Of a DNA stretch of 64,000 nucleotides, positions 32,641-43,052 are shown piece after piece. Both the position numbers and the translations under genes were made by a program. The first letter of the stretch is position 1, and each line of letters starts with the position of its first letter. The stretch lies in contig CM034106.1 in NCBI GenBank assembly GCA_019914945.1, positions 5,952,001 to 6,016,000 on the forward strand, read 5' to 3'. The DNA is from Typha latifolia (lineage: Eukaryota > Streptophyta > Magnoliopsida > Poales > Typhaceae). The notes under the pieces were generated by a model. The model saw only the letters and a program-made list of their open reading frames with translations. It searched no databases and was not told the origin of the DNA.

Positions 32641-33271
32641 TGTTGGAACGTCACATAAACTGAAATGTAACAGTGCCTCTTTCGACATTACAGATCTTTG
32701 GCATCAAGAAGGTAAATGCAGCTTCCACCGACCGTGTGCTTCAATTAGTTCATATGGACTTGATGGGTCCAACAAAAACGGAAAGTCTTGGAGGTAAACG
32801 CTATATATTCTTAATGGTCGATGATTACTCCAGATATACCTGGGTTGCCTTTCTACGTGAGAAGTCTGAAACCTTTGAAGTTTTTAAATCACTATGCTTA
32901 AAATTGCAGAATAAAAAATCTACAACCCTAGTTAGAATTTGTTCTGATCATGGTAGAGAATTTAAAAATAAAATTTTTTCTATATTTTGCGATTCTCTTG
33001 GTATTCAACATGAGTTTTCAGCTCCTATAACTCCACAACAGAACGGGATTGTTGAAAAAAAAAGAACCGAGTTGTGGAGGAAATGGCTAGGGTTATGCTT
33101 CACGCTAAATAGGTTACTCAAAGGTTTTGGGTAGAGGCGGTCAATATAGCGGTAGATGTGATAAATCGTGTTTATCTAAGATCAGGTAAAAAAATGACTG
33201 CTTATGAAATCTGGAAAGGTAAGAAACCTAGTGTTAAATATTTTTGAGTTTTTGGTAGTAAATGTTATATC
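32640..33271 (+). pseudogene. Sirevirus integrase lacking HHCC domain
   Basis: After DLWHQ (start of the zinc-binding domain) the sequence jumps within ~10 bases to KVNAASTDRVLQLVHMDLMG, so nearly all of the HHCC domain is gone and the frame is shifted. The core keeps all three acidic residues: HMDLMGPTKTES (D), ICSDHGREFKNK (D) and PQQNGIVEKK (E). A frameshift follows near 33090 and a stop near 33246. The ORF then resumes with VFGSKCYILRDREYLTKFD. Confidence 0.8.
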
Positions 33272-35215
33272 TTGCGTGATCGAGAATATCTGACTAAATT
33301 TGACACTAAAAGTAGCGAAGGCATCTTCTTGGGGTATTCGAATAATAGTAAAGCCTACAGAGTATTTAATCTTGACACTTCTATTGTTATAGAATCTGCT
33401 AATGTTATGATAGATGAATCCACGACTGATTTAACTGAAGCTACTCCTATTTCTATTTCTGCAGATACATATGACGAAGAAATAAGAAAGGAGCTTGATC
33501 TGGAAATTGAGAATCAGGACGAAGACAAAGTTGAAATGAACAAAGATGACTGCAACGTACCGGAACCATCTACCAGAGTGAAATCAAATCATCCACTGTC
33601 ACAAGTGATCGGGGACGTGAATGAACCAATTAAGACAAGACGACAAATCCAAAGTGAGGTATCATTTACTTGTTATACATCTTCTTTTGAACCTAAAAAT
33701 GTGAAGGAAGCATTGTTAGATGATTCTTGGGTTAATGCTATGCATGAGGAATTAGAGCAATTTTCTAGGAATGATGTTTGGTATTTAGTTTCTAGACCTA
33801 AGAATGTGAACGTCATTGGAATAAAATGGATTTACAAGAATAAAAGTGATGAACATGGCAATATAGTTCGAAATATAGCTAGACTCGTAGCACAAGGATA
33901 TACTCAGGTTGAGGGTATAGATTTTGATGAGACATTTGCTCTTGTTGCTAGATTAGAATCTATTCGTATACTGCTTGCTATTGCTTGTCACTTAAAATTT
34001 AAATTGTTTCAAATGGATGTTAAAAGTGCTTTCTTGAATGGTACTCTGAATGAAGATGTTTATGTGGAACAACCGAAAGGGTTCGAAAATCAAAAATTTC
34101 CTTCTCATGTGTTTAAACTGAAAAAGATCCTCTACGGGCTAAAACAAGCTCCAAGAGCTTGGAATGAGAAGTTGACCACTTTTTTAGTGGATGCGGGGTT
34201 CACTCGAGGGGGAGTGGACAAGACATTGTTCATTAGACAGTCGAACAAGAGTTTAGTTGTGGCACAAATATATGTGGATGACATTGTCTTTGGAGCAATG
34301 TGTCAATCATTAGCTAAGGAGTTTGTAGATCTTATGCATAGTCATTTTGAGATGAGCATGATGGGTGAGTTAAAGTTCTTTTTGGGACTTCAAATTACTC
34401 AATTGGAAAGAGGGATATTTATCGCTCAAACCAAGTATGCTAAGAATCTTGTGACTAAATTCGGTTTAGAAAATGCAAAACATGGTAGAACTCCTATGAG
34501 TACAACTACCAAACTAGGTAAAGATATTTCAGGAAAAAGTGTTGATCAGACACTGTATAGGAGCATGATTGGTAGTCTTTTGTACTTAACTGCTAGTAGA
34601 CCAGACATTGCATTTAGTGTCGGTGTGTGTGCTAGGTTTCAGTCTGAACCTAAGGAGACACATTTGTTTGCTGTGAAACGTATCATAAAATATGTCGGTG
34701 GCATAGTTGACTTAGGTATCTGGTTTACGTATGACTCGGGAGCTATCATATCTGGATACACGGATTCTAATTGGGCAGGTTCATGTGATGATAGAAAAAT
34801 TACCTCAGGTGGATGTTTTTATATTGGAAACAATCTGGTTGCTTGGCACAGTAAGAAACAAAACTCGATATCTTTATCTACTGCGGAGGCCGAGTACATT
34901 GCAGCGAGAAGTTGTTGTTCTCAGTTACTATGGATGAAACAGATGGTCAAAGATTACGGCATTGAACAAGATACTTTGGTGCTTTATTGTGACAACATGA
35001 GTGCTATTAATATATCAAAAAATTCTGTTCAACACTCGCGTACAAAATATATTGATATCCGACATCATTTTATACGCGAGTTAGTTAAAGACAAAACAAT
35101 AGCACTAGAACATATTGAGACGGAGAAACAGTTGGGTGATATATTTACAAAACCTTTGGATTTACAGAGATTTGAGTATCTTTGTACTTCTTTAGGGATT
35201 TGTGCTTTGGATTGA
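33272..35215 (+). pseudogene. Sirevirus reverse transcriptase-RNase H (open, 647 codons)
   Basis: The only long intact pol frame in the window. It opens inside the integrase C-terminus (KSSEGIFLGYSNNSKAYRVF). After an acidic linker comes the RVT_2-type copia RT: WVNAMHEELEQFSRNDVWYL, WIYKNKSDEHGNIVRN, the LFQMDVKSAFLNGTLNED motif (first Asp), LKQAPRAWNEKL, and the catalytic YVDDIVFG. Copia RNase H follows: YTDSNWAGSCDDRKITSGG, SLSTAEAEYIAARSCCSQLL, LYCDNMSAINISKN, HSRTKYIDIRHHFIRELV and DIFTKPLDLQRFEYL. All recognisable catalytic residues are present. It belongs to a polyprotein and has no start of its own; the ATG at 33272 is merely the first in frame. Confidence 0.85.
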
Positions 35216-36762
35216 TTTTTTTTTTGTTTAGTTTGCGTGTTTCTTTTTTATTATTTCTTTTCGTTTCTTTTTAGGTTTTCTTTACTCTGAACTTTTTTTT
35301 GGTTTTAGTTTCAGATTTGTCAAGAGTTTTTGTCATAAAAAAAATTTGATGCACTCCTAGATTCAATAATATACTCTTGACATATAAATATAATTTTTCT
35401 CTTGATTATGAGTTATGATAGTCAATTTTGTCATCTTGCAGTATATTGTATCATTTATGATTTGTTCACTCTCTCGACTTCTATGATAATTAAACTAAAT
35501 TTAATGTACTCTTAACGTGTGTATATTCTTGAGTGAGCATGACATCATGAAATTTGTTTTTAAATAGCTCACTATTGACGTTGATTTGCACAGTTTGACC
35601 TCATGCTTATTTATCACAAATGTGTTCATAAAAGATCAATGAAAAGGGCTACAATGAGTTTGTGTGAAAGCAATCTTGTTTAGAGTCCAGTTTGACTCAG
35701 TACATTGTTTGCTAATTAAATATTTTTTTTTGATGTTTGTGAATATATTCTTGCACATTGTTTGATATGTACTACAAGAAAAGGGCTACCTACTCATGTG
35801 TGAAAGCCATCATTGCACCTATATGGTTTATGTATAAAAGAATAATACAGGAAAAATTCATGTTCGGTTATGGAGAATAAGTCGAAAAGTGTAAATTTAA
35901 ACACTAAGTCGGTTTGACTACTGTATTGTATCATTGTTTAAATATGAAAGTTTATGTAAGAAGAATGTTTCATGTTATCTATGCTCACCTTGCATATGCA
36001 TATTGTTATGATCAATCAAGATTAATTTAATTTTGAGTGATGCATTAGAATTGATTATAATATATTTTTGATGATTTGATTTATCTGTGTATGACTTATT
36101 TCATTCGATTGTCATATTCTATGTCTTGAATCTATTTTGAATTTCTAGAGGTGCATCTCCAAAAAGATTTTTTATTTTTTCTTAAATTTTAATTTACTTA
36201 AAAAAAAGGGGGCATTCAAACGTAAATTTTTGAGTTTGAACGCGGTGACTGGCGTGTTCGAACGCGCAGACTGGTGCGTTCGAACGCACTCGAGGATTCT
36301 TTATATATTGCGTCCAAACCTAAGTATTTTTATCTTTCATCTTCCAAACCCTAGAAACCCTTCATTTTCTCCCTTCCAAATCTTCAAGATCTTGGTCTTT
36401 TTCATCAAATTTCTCACTACAAACCCTTTTAAAGGGTAGTTCTCCGGATCTAGCATCTTTCGGCCGAATTTTCCTAGTTTTTCTTCACTTTTGTGAGGTA
36501 TGATCATCTATCAATTTTCCTATTTTTTATTCAATTAAGTCTCTTGATCTTGATTGATTTCGTTCATTTTCGAGTTTTGATCACGTTAAAGTTACAATCT
36601 TGATGTTTCTTGTGTGATTGAACGTGATATCTTAGCGTTTTCAAGTGGATGATGGATTTCATTTAGGGCCTTCATGGTTTCTTGAATTTTTTTTATTTTC
36701 TTGCTATCTTTTTGTTTGCTTTGGGCATGTATTGAATCTTGCATCTTGTTTCTTTCTCAAGA
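35216..36762 (+). other. Sirevirus post-pol leader
   Basis: Noncoding by eye and shared with 20560-21418. It contains a short palindrome cluster (36235-36290: TTGAACGCG, GTTCGAACGC, CGTTCGAACGC). It leads into the env-like ORF. Confidence 0.6.
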
Positions 36763-37280
36763 ATGCCAAGAAAAGCTGCAGTTTCCAAGAAACCTAGGCC
36801 GCCTTCCTCACCTACTTCGGCTCCCAAGTTTTCGACATCTACGGCTGCGGGGCGTTACAAACACAATTTTGACACTCGACCTGTTATTTGGGAACGGCCC
36901 GTGGTCATTTCTGATATTTCTGCCTTAGGGATCGAACAGATCTTTACTAAGTGAGGATGGTTATCCGTGTGTCGGATGAGCGGGACTGCATATGTGGAAG
37001 TGGTTAGGGAATATTTTAGTAATGCCACGGTTTTAGAACGATGTATACGTTCTACTGTCCGTGGGGTTTCGATCTACTTGGACTCCGATGTTATTCTTGC
37101 AGAACTCCAACTTCCTGATGGTGAGTTGCAGTATCCGTCGTCAGCTCCACTCCCTGATGTCAATGAATTTGCTAGTACTATGTTAATTAAAGGGGAACAT
37201 TGGAAGGGCAATATGATGCCTCATGCGAAACTGACATCAGTGGCTCACATGCTTCACCTGCTTCGTCTGTACAACGTCAC
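36763..37280 (+). pseudogene. Sirevirus envelope-like ORF, N-terminal two-thirds
   Basis: ATG at 36763: MPRKAAVSKKPRPPSSPTSA (basic, Pro/Ser-rich), RPVIWERPVVISD, one in-frame TGA at 36952-36954, then GTAYVEVVREYFSNATVLER, GVSIYLDSDVILAELQLPDG and EHWKGNMMPHAKLTSVAHML. The 'VREFY' block, the IxLdsd..L...L block and the later W.....P...LT..A...L block match the putative plant transposon protein domain (Transposase_32-like), widespread in plant retroelements. No signal peptide or membrane span is visible in this part. Cut by the deletion at about 37280. Confidence 0.65.
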
Positions 37281-37457
37281 CCCCTACCGAACGTTAGACC
37301 CATTCCTAATCAGAAGTTGGCTCTAAAATTTTATGGGCCTTATCAAGTGATTGAGCAAATTGGACTCGTGGCATACTGTCTATACTTACTTGAGGAGGCA
37401 CGGATACATCTGATTTTTTATGTCTCAAGCCTTAAGGCTCGAGTTCCTCCTACCGAG
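37281..37457 (+). pseudogene. gypsy F integrase C-terminal piece
   Basis: It reads NVRPIPNQKLALKFYGPYQV then IEQIGLVAYCLYLLEEARIH, LIFYVSSLKARVPPTE. This is the post-core integrase barrel (usual 'KLA.+FYGPY.V...IG.VAYrL.LP...+iHPVFHVS.LK'). It is cut after PPTE by the TG of the next LTR at 37458. Confidence 0.8.
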
Positions 37458-38253
37458 TGTTACAGACCAGATTTGGAACGATCCATCCGTTGGATGATTA
37501 TGAAAATTTACGTGGAGGAAGCTTCATGAGTTAGGATTATAATGGCTCTAGTTTCACCTAAATCGGAAGTCAGAATGAAAAGATAAAAATAAAATAGGGG
37601 AGATAGGTTAGAGAGGGCAAAATGGTAATTTATGACATTGTGGCGGTCGTCGGAGGGTGGTGGACGGCCGTATTGTAGGGTGTCTGCTGAAAGTATGAGG
37701 TGGCTAGGGTTTGGATGCTTGAAGGGGATCTACGGTTATGATATACTCTTATAAAAATAAAGACAATCTAACAGCTAATAAAAAAAAGATAAGGACAGAT
37801 TTCTCTCTATTCACTTTCATATAATTATCAATACATGTCCACTCCTATTTATAGGAGTAAAAATCCATAGCGGATCGGATCCACATGCGGATTATCTAAT
37901 TTATTTGAAATTCAAACAACAAGATAAAGCTAGCTAACTAATTAAATAAGCCTTCTTTATCTTTCTTGGATTAATCCTTCATTTTGTCATAGATAAAATC
38001 CGAATCTGGAGAATTCTTGAATACCAACGTTGCAGATATGGACGTTGTGATCTTATCCCACTGGTTTGATATTATTCAAACGTCTGCAGAATATTCTGCA
38101 AATATTTTTCTAAAACTGCGCAGAGTTGGATTTAGCTAATTAAATAAAATCCTAACCTTCTAACTAAACCAAATAAGCAAATAAGATAACTAGACTCAAT
38201 CCATTGAGTCTAATCTCCCCTTGATGTGATCTGATCTGACCCGGTTCGCATCA
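37458..38253 (-). repeat. LTR of nested gag-only element E (3' LTR on minus strand)
   Basis: 796 bp; plus strand TGTTACAGACCAG...GGTTCGCATCA. It matches 40486-41301 along its length (for example ATTATCAATACATGTCCACT, ATTAAATAAAATCCTAACCT). Confidence 0.85.
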
Positions 38254-39200
38254 ATTCACCACGTTTCCGATCACCTTGTCCTCAAGGTGACTAGTCTTTC
38301 GCACCCTTGTACTCATATAACTTGTCGTGCCAATCAGTAGATTCAGGTTCGTCTTCTTCGAGTCCATCTAGGAACATGACGTGGGCTGGCTGATGCTTGC
38401 ATTTATGACCGAGGGTAAATCGGTCATCACAGTAAAAAAACAAGCCTGTTCTTCGGCGCTCTTCGAAGTCGTTGGGTAAAAAGCGACGCGTGATCATCTG
38501 TCAGTTAGGCTGAGCAATTGGTGCAGTCTGAGTCGGGGCAGATGCCGTCTCTAGTGGGCCGTGGGCTTGGGCCGTCTTTCTTCTCTCCTACATGCAGATT
38601 TGGTTCAGTTGATCCAACTTGGACTCCATCAGAACAGCTAAGGAGAATGCCACTTCAGAAGTAGTGGGCCTCAAAGCCTTGACCTCAACTTGAATATCAG
38701 GCCTAAGCCCACTAATGAAGGTACTCTTCAAGGCCGAGTCAAACCAGTTAGTGACTCGCTTGCGTATCCGCTCGAACTCCTCCTAGTAAGCTCGAACTAT
38801 TGTTGACTGAATTAGCTTAGTCAACATGACCTGAAAGTCCTCGTACTGAGTCAGACCGAATTAAGCACAAATCGCATCCATAAAGTCCTGCCAAGACTCA
38901 AATGGTCGAGTCCGCTCAGCCGACTCGTACCACCTAATCGCCACGCCCTTGAAGTTAAATGAGGCTAGCTGGACCTTCTGGTGGTCGGGCGTGCCATGGT
39001 ACGTGAAAAACTACTTCGCTAGATAGGTCCAATCTAGTGAGTCTCCTCCATAGAATTTTAAAAAGTCAAGCTTGACGCTCCAAGCTTGGATCCCAAAATG
39101 TGGCCTGTCATCACGGGCGAAGTGACCTCGAGGTCGAGGCTGGTCTCTTGGGTCATAGGCCCACGGGTTTGGCTCATGTCGCCCTCGGGCTTGGCTCATG
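38254..39200 (-). pseudogene. gag core and zinc knuckle of gag-only element E
   Basis: Minus-strand order: RGHFARDDRPHFGIQAWSVK, LDFLKFYGGDSLDWTYLAK (Retrotrans_gag entry), FFTYHGTPDHQKVQLASFNF, KGVAIRWYESAERTRPFESW, FGLTQYEDFQVMLTKLIQST, RKRVTNWFDSALKSTFISGL, LRPTTSEVAFSLAVLMESKL, then GLFFYCDDRFTLGHKCKHQP (knuckle, first Cys replaced) and ESTDWHDKLYEYKGAKD. Only four or five stops interrupt it. The capsid plus nucleocapsid part is complete, and it ends at the hairpin before the LTR. Nothing pol-like follows. Confidence 0.8.
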
Positions 39201-40456
39201 TCGCCCTCGGGCTACACGCGAGTTCGACTCAGTCTGACGACACGGGCCCACCAGTTCATTCCACTATTCATCCTCAGGCTCGTACTCATGCTCGGGGTTT
39301 TGTTCATGGGTTCCAAACTAGTTCGCATGAGGTGATCGAATCGATTCGCGAAAATTTAGTGTGCCTAAAAAATCGTGCACTTTATCTCCTTCATTCCAAT
39401 AACCTAACCATAGGGCTAAATTTAGAACTCGGCCTACGGGTGCGTCACAGGCTGCATGGGGGGCAGCGGCAGCTGGGCTCGGTCAAGGATCACTGACAGT
39501 CGACCCCTAGCTGGTCCTCGCGATGGTGGAATGGCGGTGAGTGGCGGTGGAGGGCCAAACTCGAGCTCAGGCTCGAGCTGTTGCAGCGGCGGTCCTAGTG
39601 TGTCGTCGGTCGGTCCACTGACCCCCGGCGGCTGCGGAAGGGATAGTGACCCCACTATAATGGAGCAGTGGCGACGGAAAACTACGGCGGAGCTACCTCG
39701 ACGTAGGGGTAGCTTCCTACGGCTTTGGCTGTCGGGTTTGGCCACCCGACGGTCACTGGTGGCTGCAACGGCTACCACTGGCCGATAGTCAGCCCTAGGA
39801 AGCCAGCCGTGGTCGTCGGACCTGCGGCCACCAACCACATATTTACTACAACACGAACCGTCGTGGCTGGCGGTCTTCCAGCCGATGCCGGCGCGAAAGG
39901 CAGCCTCGGCTCGGGTGTAGGGGACGTCATGGAAAAGATCGGTCGTGGCGGTAAGGGCCGTGAGCGTCTAGACAGCCGCCGGTGGGAAGCTAGGGTTTTC
40001 AGCCGGAGGGGTCCCCACCGAGGCATGGAAGCGGCATTCCGGGAAGGTCTGCAAGGCCGGAGGGATCCCCACCGAGGTCGGAGGAGGGGTTGAGGCCGCG
40101 ATTTGGGCCGGTCCATCCCCTCCTTCACGGGTTTTTAATAGTGGCTGAGTTTGGCTTTGTTTCGTCATGGCCGGTGGCGCTGGCAGCGCAGGTCGGTGGA
40201 GGCCGGCTAGTAAGGCCTCCGTCAAGGCCTGGATCGAGTCTTTGAGGGCGGTTTGGATCTTCACGTTCTCCTTCGCATTCTCCTTCAACTCAATCGAAAA
40301 TGCTTTAAAAAAAGCTTTTGCCCATGTCGGTGGCTCCTCATCGATAATTGCTGGGATTGGAGGGGGTGCCAAATCAACTCCCATAGGAACGGAGATGAGA
40401 TCATGGTCCTCCATGGTCGATGCCTCCTCGTTGGCCTTGGAACGTGTGTTAATCAT
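39201..40456 (-). pseudogene. gag leader ORF and proline-rich linker of element E
   Basis: The ATG at 40456 opens MINTRSKANEEASTMEDHDL, ISVPMGVDLAPPPIPAIIDE, then a helical stretch (KAFSIELKENAKENVKIQTA) and a proline-rich tail to a stop at 39968. From 39967 to ~39200 the minus strand stays GC-rich and Pro/Arg-rich with few stops (RSDDHGWLPRADYRPVV..., LEPELEFGPPPPLTAIPPSR), giving a long low-complexity linker. Homologous to 10810-11421. Confidence 0.65.
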
Positions 40457-40473
40457 CTTCTGAGGAACATCTT

Positions 40474-40485
40474 CTTTAATACCAA
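40474..40485 (-). other. Primer-binding site of gag-only element E
   Basis: TTGGTATTAAAG on the minus strand, a degenerate form of TTGGTATCAGAG, adjacent to the LTR. Confidence 0.6.
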
Positions 40486-41301
40486 TGTTATGGACTAGAT
40501 ATGGAATGATCCGTCCATTGGATGATTATGAAAATTTAGGTGGAAGTAGCCTCATGAGTTAGGGTTCTAATGGATCTAGTTTTACCTAAATCTGATATCG
40601 GGATGAAAAGATACAATTAAAATAGTAGAGATGGATCAGAGAGGGCAGAATAGTAATTCCTGACGTTGTGGCGGTTGTCGGAGGGTGGCGGACGGCCAAG
40701 GTGGTGGTGGACGGCCGTATTGTAGGGTGACTGTTGGAGGTAGGAGGTGGCTAGGGTTTGGATGCTTGAAGAGGATCTACGGTTATGATCTACTCTTATA
40801 AAAATAAAAACAATATAACGGCTAATAAAAAAAAGATAAGGACGAGAATAATAACTGGCTAATCTCAGATTTCTCTCTATTCACTTTCATATAATTATCA
40901 ATACATGTCCACTCATATTTACAGGAGTAAAAATCCATAGCAGATCGGATTCACATGCAGATTATCCGATTTATTTAAAATTCAAACAACAAGATAAAGC
41001 TAGCTAACTAACTAAATCAGCCTTCTTTATCTTTCTCAGAATAATCCTTCATTTTGTCATAGATAGATTCCGAATCTGGAGAAGTCTTGAATACCAAAGT
41101 TGTAGATCTGGAGGCTGTGATCTTATTTCGCTGGTTTGATATTATTCGGACGTCTGTAAAATATTTTGCGAATATTTTCTTGAAACTGCGCAGAGCTGGA
41201 TTTAGCTAATTAAATAAAATCCTAACCTTCTAACTAAACTAAATAAGCAAATAAGATATCTAGACTCAATCTATTGAGTCTAATGTCCTCTTGATGTGAT
41301 C
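40486..41301 (-). repeat. LTR of nested gag-only element E (5' LTR on minus strand, end lost)
   Basis: 816 bp of LTR, TGTTATGGACTAG... on the plus strand. It stops at 'ttgatgtgatc', where the partner continues 'tgatctgacccggttcgca'. The next bases are gypsy F pol. Confidence 0.8.
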
Positions 41302-41574
41302 AGAGCTATTCCACCCGAGCTGATTGGAGCTATTCCACCCGAGCTAATAAGGACTGATCCGGATGAGTTTGAAGCCGAATTAAGTACCCCCCTATTCCAG
41401 TTCGGATCCTAGCCAGAAAACGCACTCGAGTCCAAGATAATTGGGTGACTGAGATTTTCGTGGAGTGGTGCGGAAGCACCGTGGACAAGGGGACTTGGAT
41501 GCCTGAATCTGACTTCATGAATTGCTATCTAGATTTGACACCTTAAGGACAAGGTGAACGGAAGCGTTGTGGAG
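41302..41574 (+). pseudogene. gypsy F pol C-terminus with chromodomain
   Basis: It reads AIPPELIGAIPPELIRTDPD (24-bp tandem duplication at 41303-41350), then PVRILARKRTRVQDNWVTEI and FVEWCGSTVDKGTWMPESD. This is the integrase tail and chromodomain (usual 'iLvkW.g.....tWE....') of plant chromoviruses. Then CACCTTAAGGACAAGGTG (41539-41556) and the purine-rich end before the LTR. The chromodomain is thought to guide integration to heterochromatin. Confidence 0.75.
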
Positions 41575-42372
41575 TGATACGACTCGGTCAGATTGAATCC
41601 ACTCGCGACATTGGATTCATTGGGATGAGCCTATTTATCTAGTTTGATTTTGCTTGAGAAAATAAAACCTTTTATTAGGGGGCGTTCGAACGCTAGGGAC
41701 TTACGTTCGAACGGGCCATGCAAACGCCTGCACGCATTCACAAAAATAGAGAATGGAAATTGCGCATTTGAACGCTTACACACATTTGCAAAGACAAAGA
41801 ACGGTATTTGCGTGTTCAAAACGATCGGGCGCATTCGAATGCATCGCGACAAGAACTTTTAGTTTTTAGGGTTTTTAATTGGGTTGTTTGGGCCAAAAGG
41901 GTGAGACTCTATAAATATGTGGAGGTAACCCTAATTGGAGTTTTATCGGATAATTGGATCGGCATCATTGCCCTTATCCCCCTCCTTCTTACTCTAGCCA
42001 TTGGCGCTCTCTTTTTCCTTCTTTCTTCAACCGCCCAAGTCCTTGGTTGGCCTCCTCTTACTCCTAATCCACCTCTTGTGCAATAACTTCTCCCACTTCA
42101 CTCTTAAGAGGAGTTATCCTAGCATCTATCTAGCTATTGAAGGAATAAAAAGCTAGGGTTCACCAACCTTTGGTCACTATTTGGCCTATATCTCAAGATT
42201 TAGCCATCCAAACTCTAAGATCTTAGATTCTTTGAAAATCTCTCTTCAAGAGCAACAATATATCCAAATTTGAGTAAGATCCAATGGCTAAATCTTTTAG
42301 GATTTCCTTTGAAAGTCACATCCTCAAACCTATCCAAAACAGTCAAGGATCGGATCAAGCGTGTTCGTAACA
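41575..42372 (+). repeat. 3' LTR of gypsy chromovirus F
   Basis: 798 bp, TGATACGACTCGG...GTGTTCGTAACA. It contains decayed TTCGAACGC palindromes at 41682-41850, like its 5' partner. Confidence 0.9.
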
Positions 42373-42631
42373 AAGGTCGATGCACGCCTAGTGCAAATAT
42401 ATGACTTAGGTGCACACCGGCTAAGGCAGGGTAGGCACTGAGCCAAGAAATACAGAAACATCTGTGTTAAAATTGGTTCAAATTTTCACATTTAATTACA
42501 AAAACTAATCAAAGAATATTCATGCAAGCATAAAATGGGTTCTTAATTCACATGGTTATAGTTCCAACTTATTTCCCAACTGTTTTCTTATGCTGAGTGT
42601 CTGAGTGTTACGTAATGGGTGTTAAAAGAAT
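42373..42631. other. No gene recognised
   Basis: Spacer between the gypsy 3' LTR and the inverted-repeat element. Confidence 0.5.
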
Positions 42632-43052
42632 GGAAATTTATATATAACACCCTATTTTATAATGTAATTATGGTTTACACCCTATATTTTCACTACAAAT
42701 CGAGTCATCTAATTTTAGTAAATATGTGCAGAAAACACTCTGGGCTAGATTTAAGCTAACATCGTTAGAATATTCTATTAATTAGAGATATTTTATTTTT
42801 AAAATGACTAGAATACCCTTACTTTTAAAATGATTAAAATGCTCTTAATATGACTGGTTGATGATATTTTCGTAATCTTTTTAATTTAGTTAAGTTAACT
42901 CAAAAATTTAATTAAGTTTAACTAACTAATCTAATGATAGGGTATTTGTTAAACATATTCACTAAATAATAGGGCTTGATTTATAAATAGTAAAAATATA
43001 GGGTATAAACTATAATTTTATTAAAAGACAGGGTGTTATATGTAAATTTTCC
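42632..43052. mobile_element. MITE with long (~63-bp) terminal inverted repeats
   Basis: About 421 bp. The left end starts GGAAATTTATATATAACACC. The right end, reverse-complemented, starts GGAAAATTTACATATAACAC. The match continues about 63 bases (both include the block ACCCTATATTTT), roughly 80% by eye. No ORF. Long inverted ends and an AT-rich interior suggest a Mutator-like MITE. Flanks share TTAAAA but no clean 9-bp duplication. Confidence 0.7.

Larger units (their letters stand above)
30476..37280 (+). mobile_element. Sirevirus (Ty1/copia) nested in gypsy F, 3' end deleted
   Basis: 5' LTR 30476-31476, primer site 31479-31490, gag, zinc knuckle, protease, integrase, RT and RNase H (to 35215), a noncoding leader (35216-36762), and the envelope-like ORF (36763-~37280). 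The sequence jumps directly from the env-like ORF into the integrase C-terminus of the host gypsy element. The env-like C-terminus, purine tracts, the 3' LTR and part of the gypsy integrase were therefore removed in one deletion. It is the best-preserved copia element here but non-functional. Confidence 0.85.
37458..41301 (-). mobile_element. Gag-only gypsy LTR element nested in gypsy F
   Basis: LTRs 37458-38253 and 40486-~41301 on the same strand, interior ~2.2 kb. On the minus strand: LTR, primer site TTGGTATTAAAG (40474-40485), gag leader ORF from ATG 40456, proline-rich linker, gag core and zinc knuckle to ~38290, hairpin, LTR. No pol. The right-hand LTR is missing its final ~20 bases and the target duplicate expected after CCGAG. 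This is a fuller member of the family seen at 8678-11990 and 52069-59968. Confidence 0.85.
25483..42372 (+). mobile_element. Ty3/gypsy chromovirus with two nested insertions
   Basis: A single gypsy element in three pieces: 25483-30475, ~37281-37457 and ~41302-42372. It has 5' LTR 25483-26291, primer site 26295-26307, gag, protease, reverse transcriptase, RNase H, integrase, chromodomain, hairpin/polypurine region and 3' LTR 41575-42372. The flanking 5-mers are GAGGT (25478-25482) and AAGGT (42373-42377), a target-site duplication with one change. A Sirevirus (30476-~37280) and a gag-only gypsy element (37458-~41301) are nested in it. It is non-functional: many stops, frameshifts and deletions. 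Without the insertions it would be ~6.2 kb. Confidence 0.85.
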
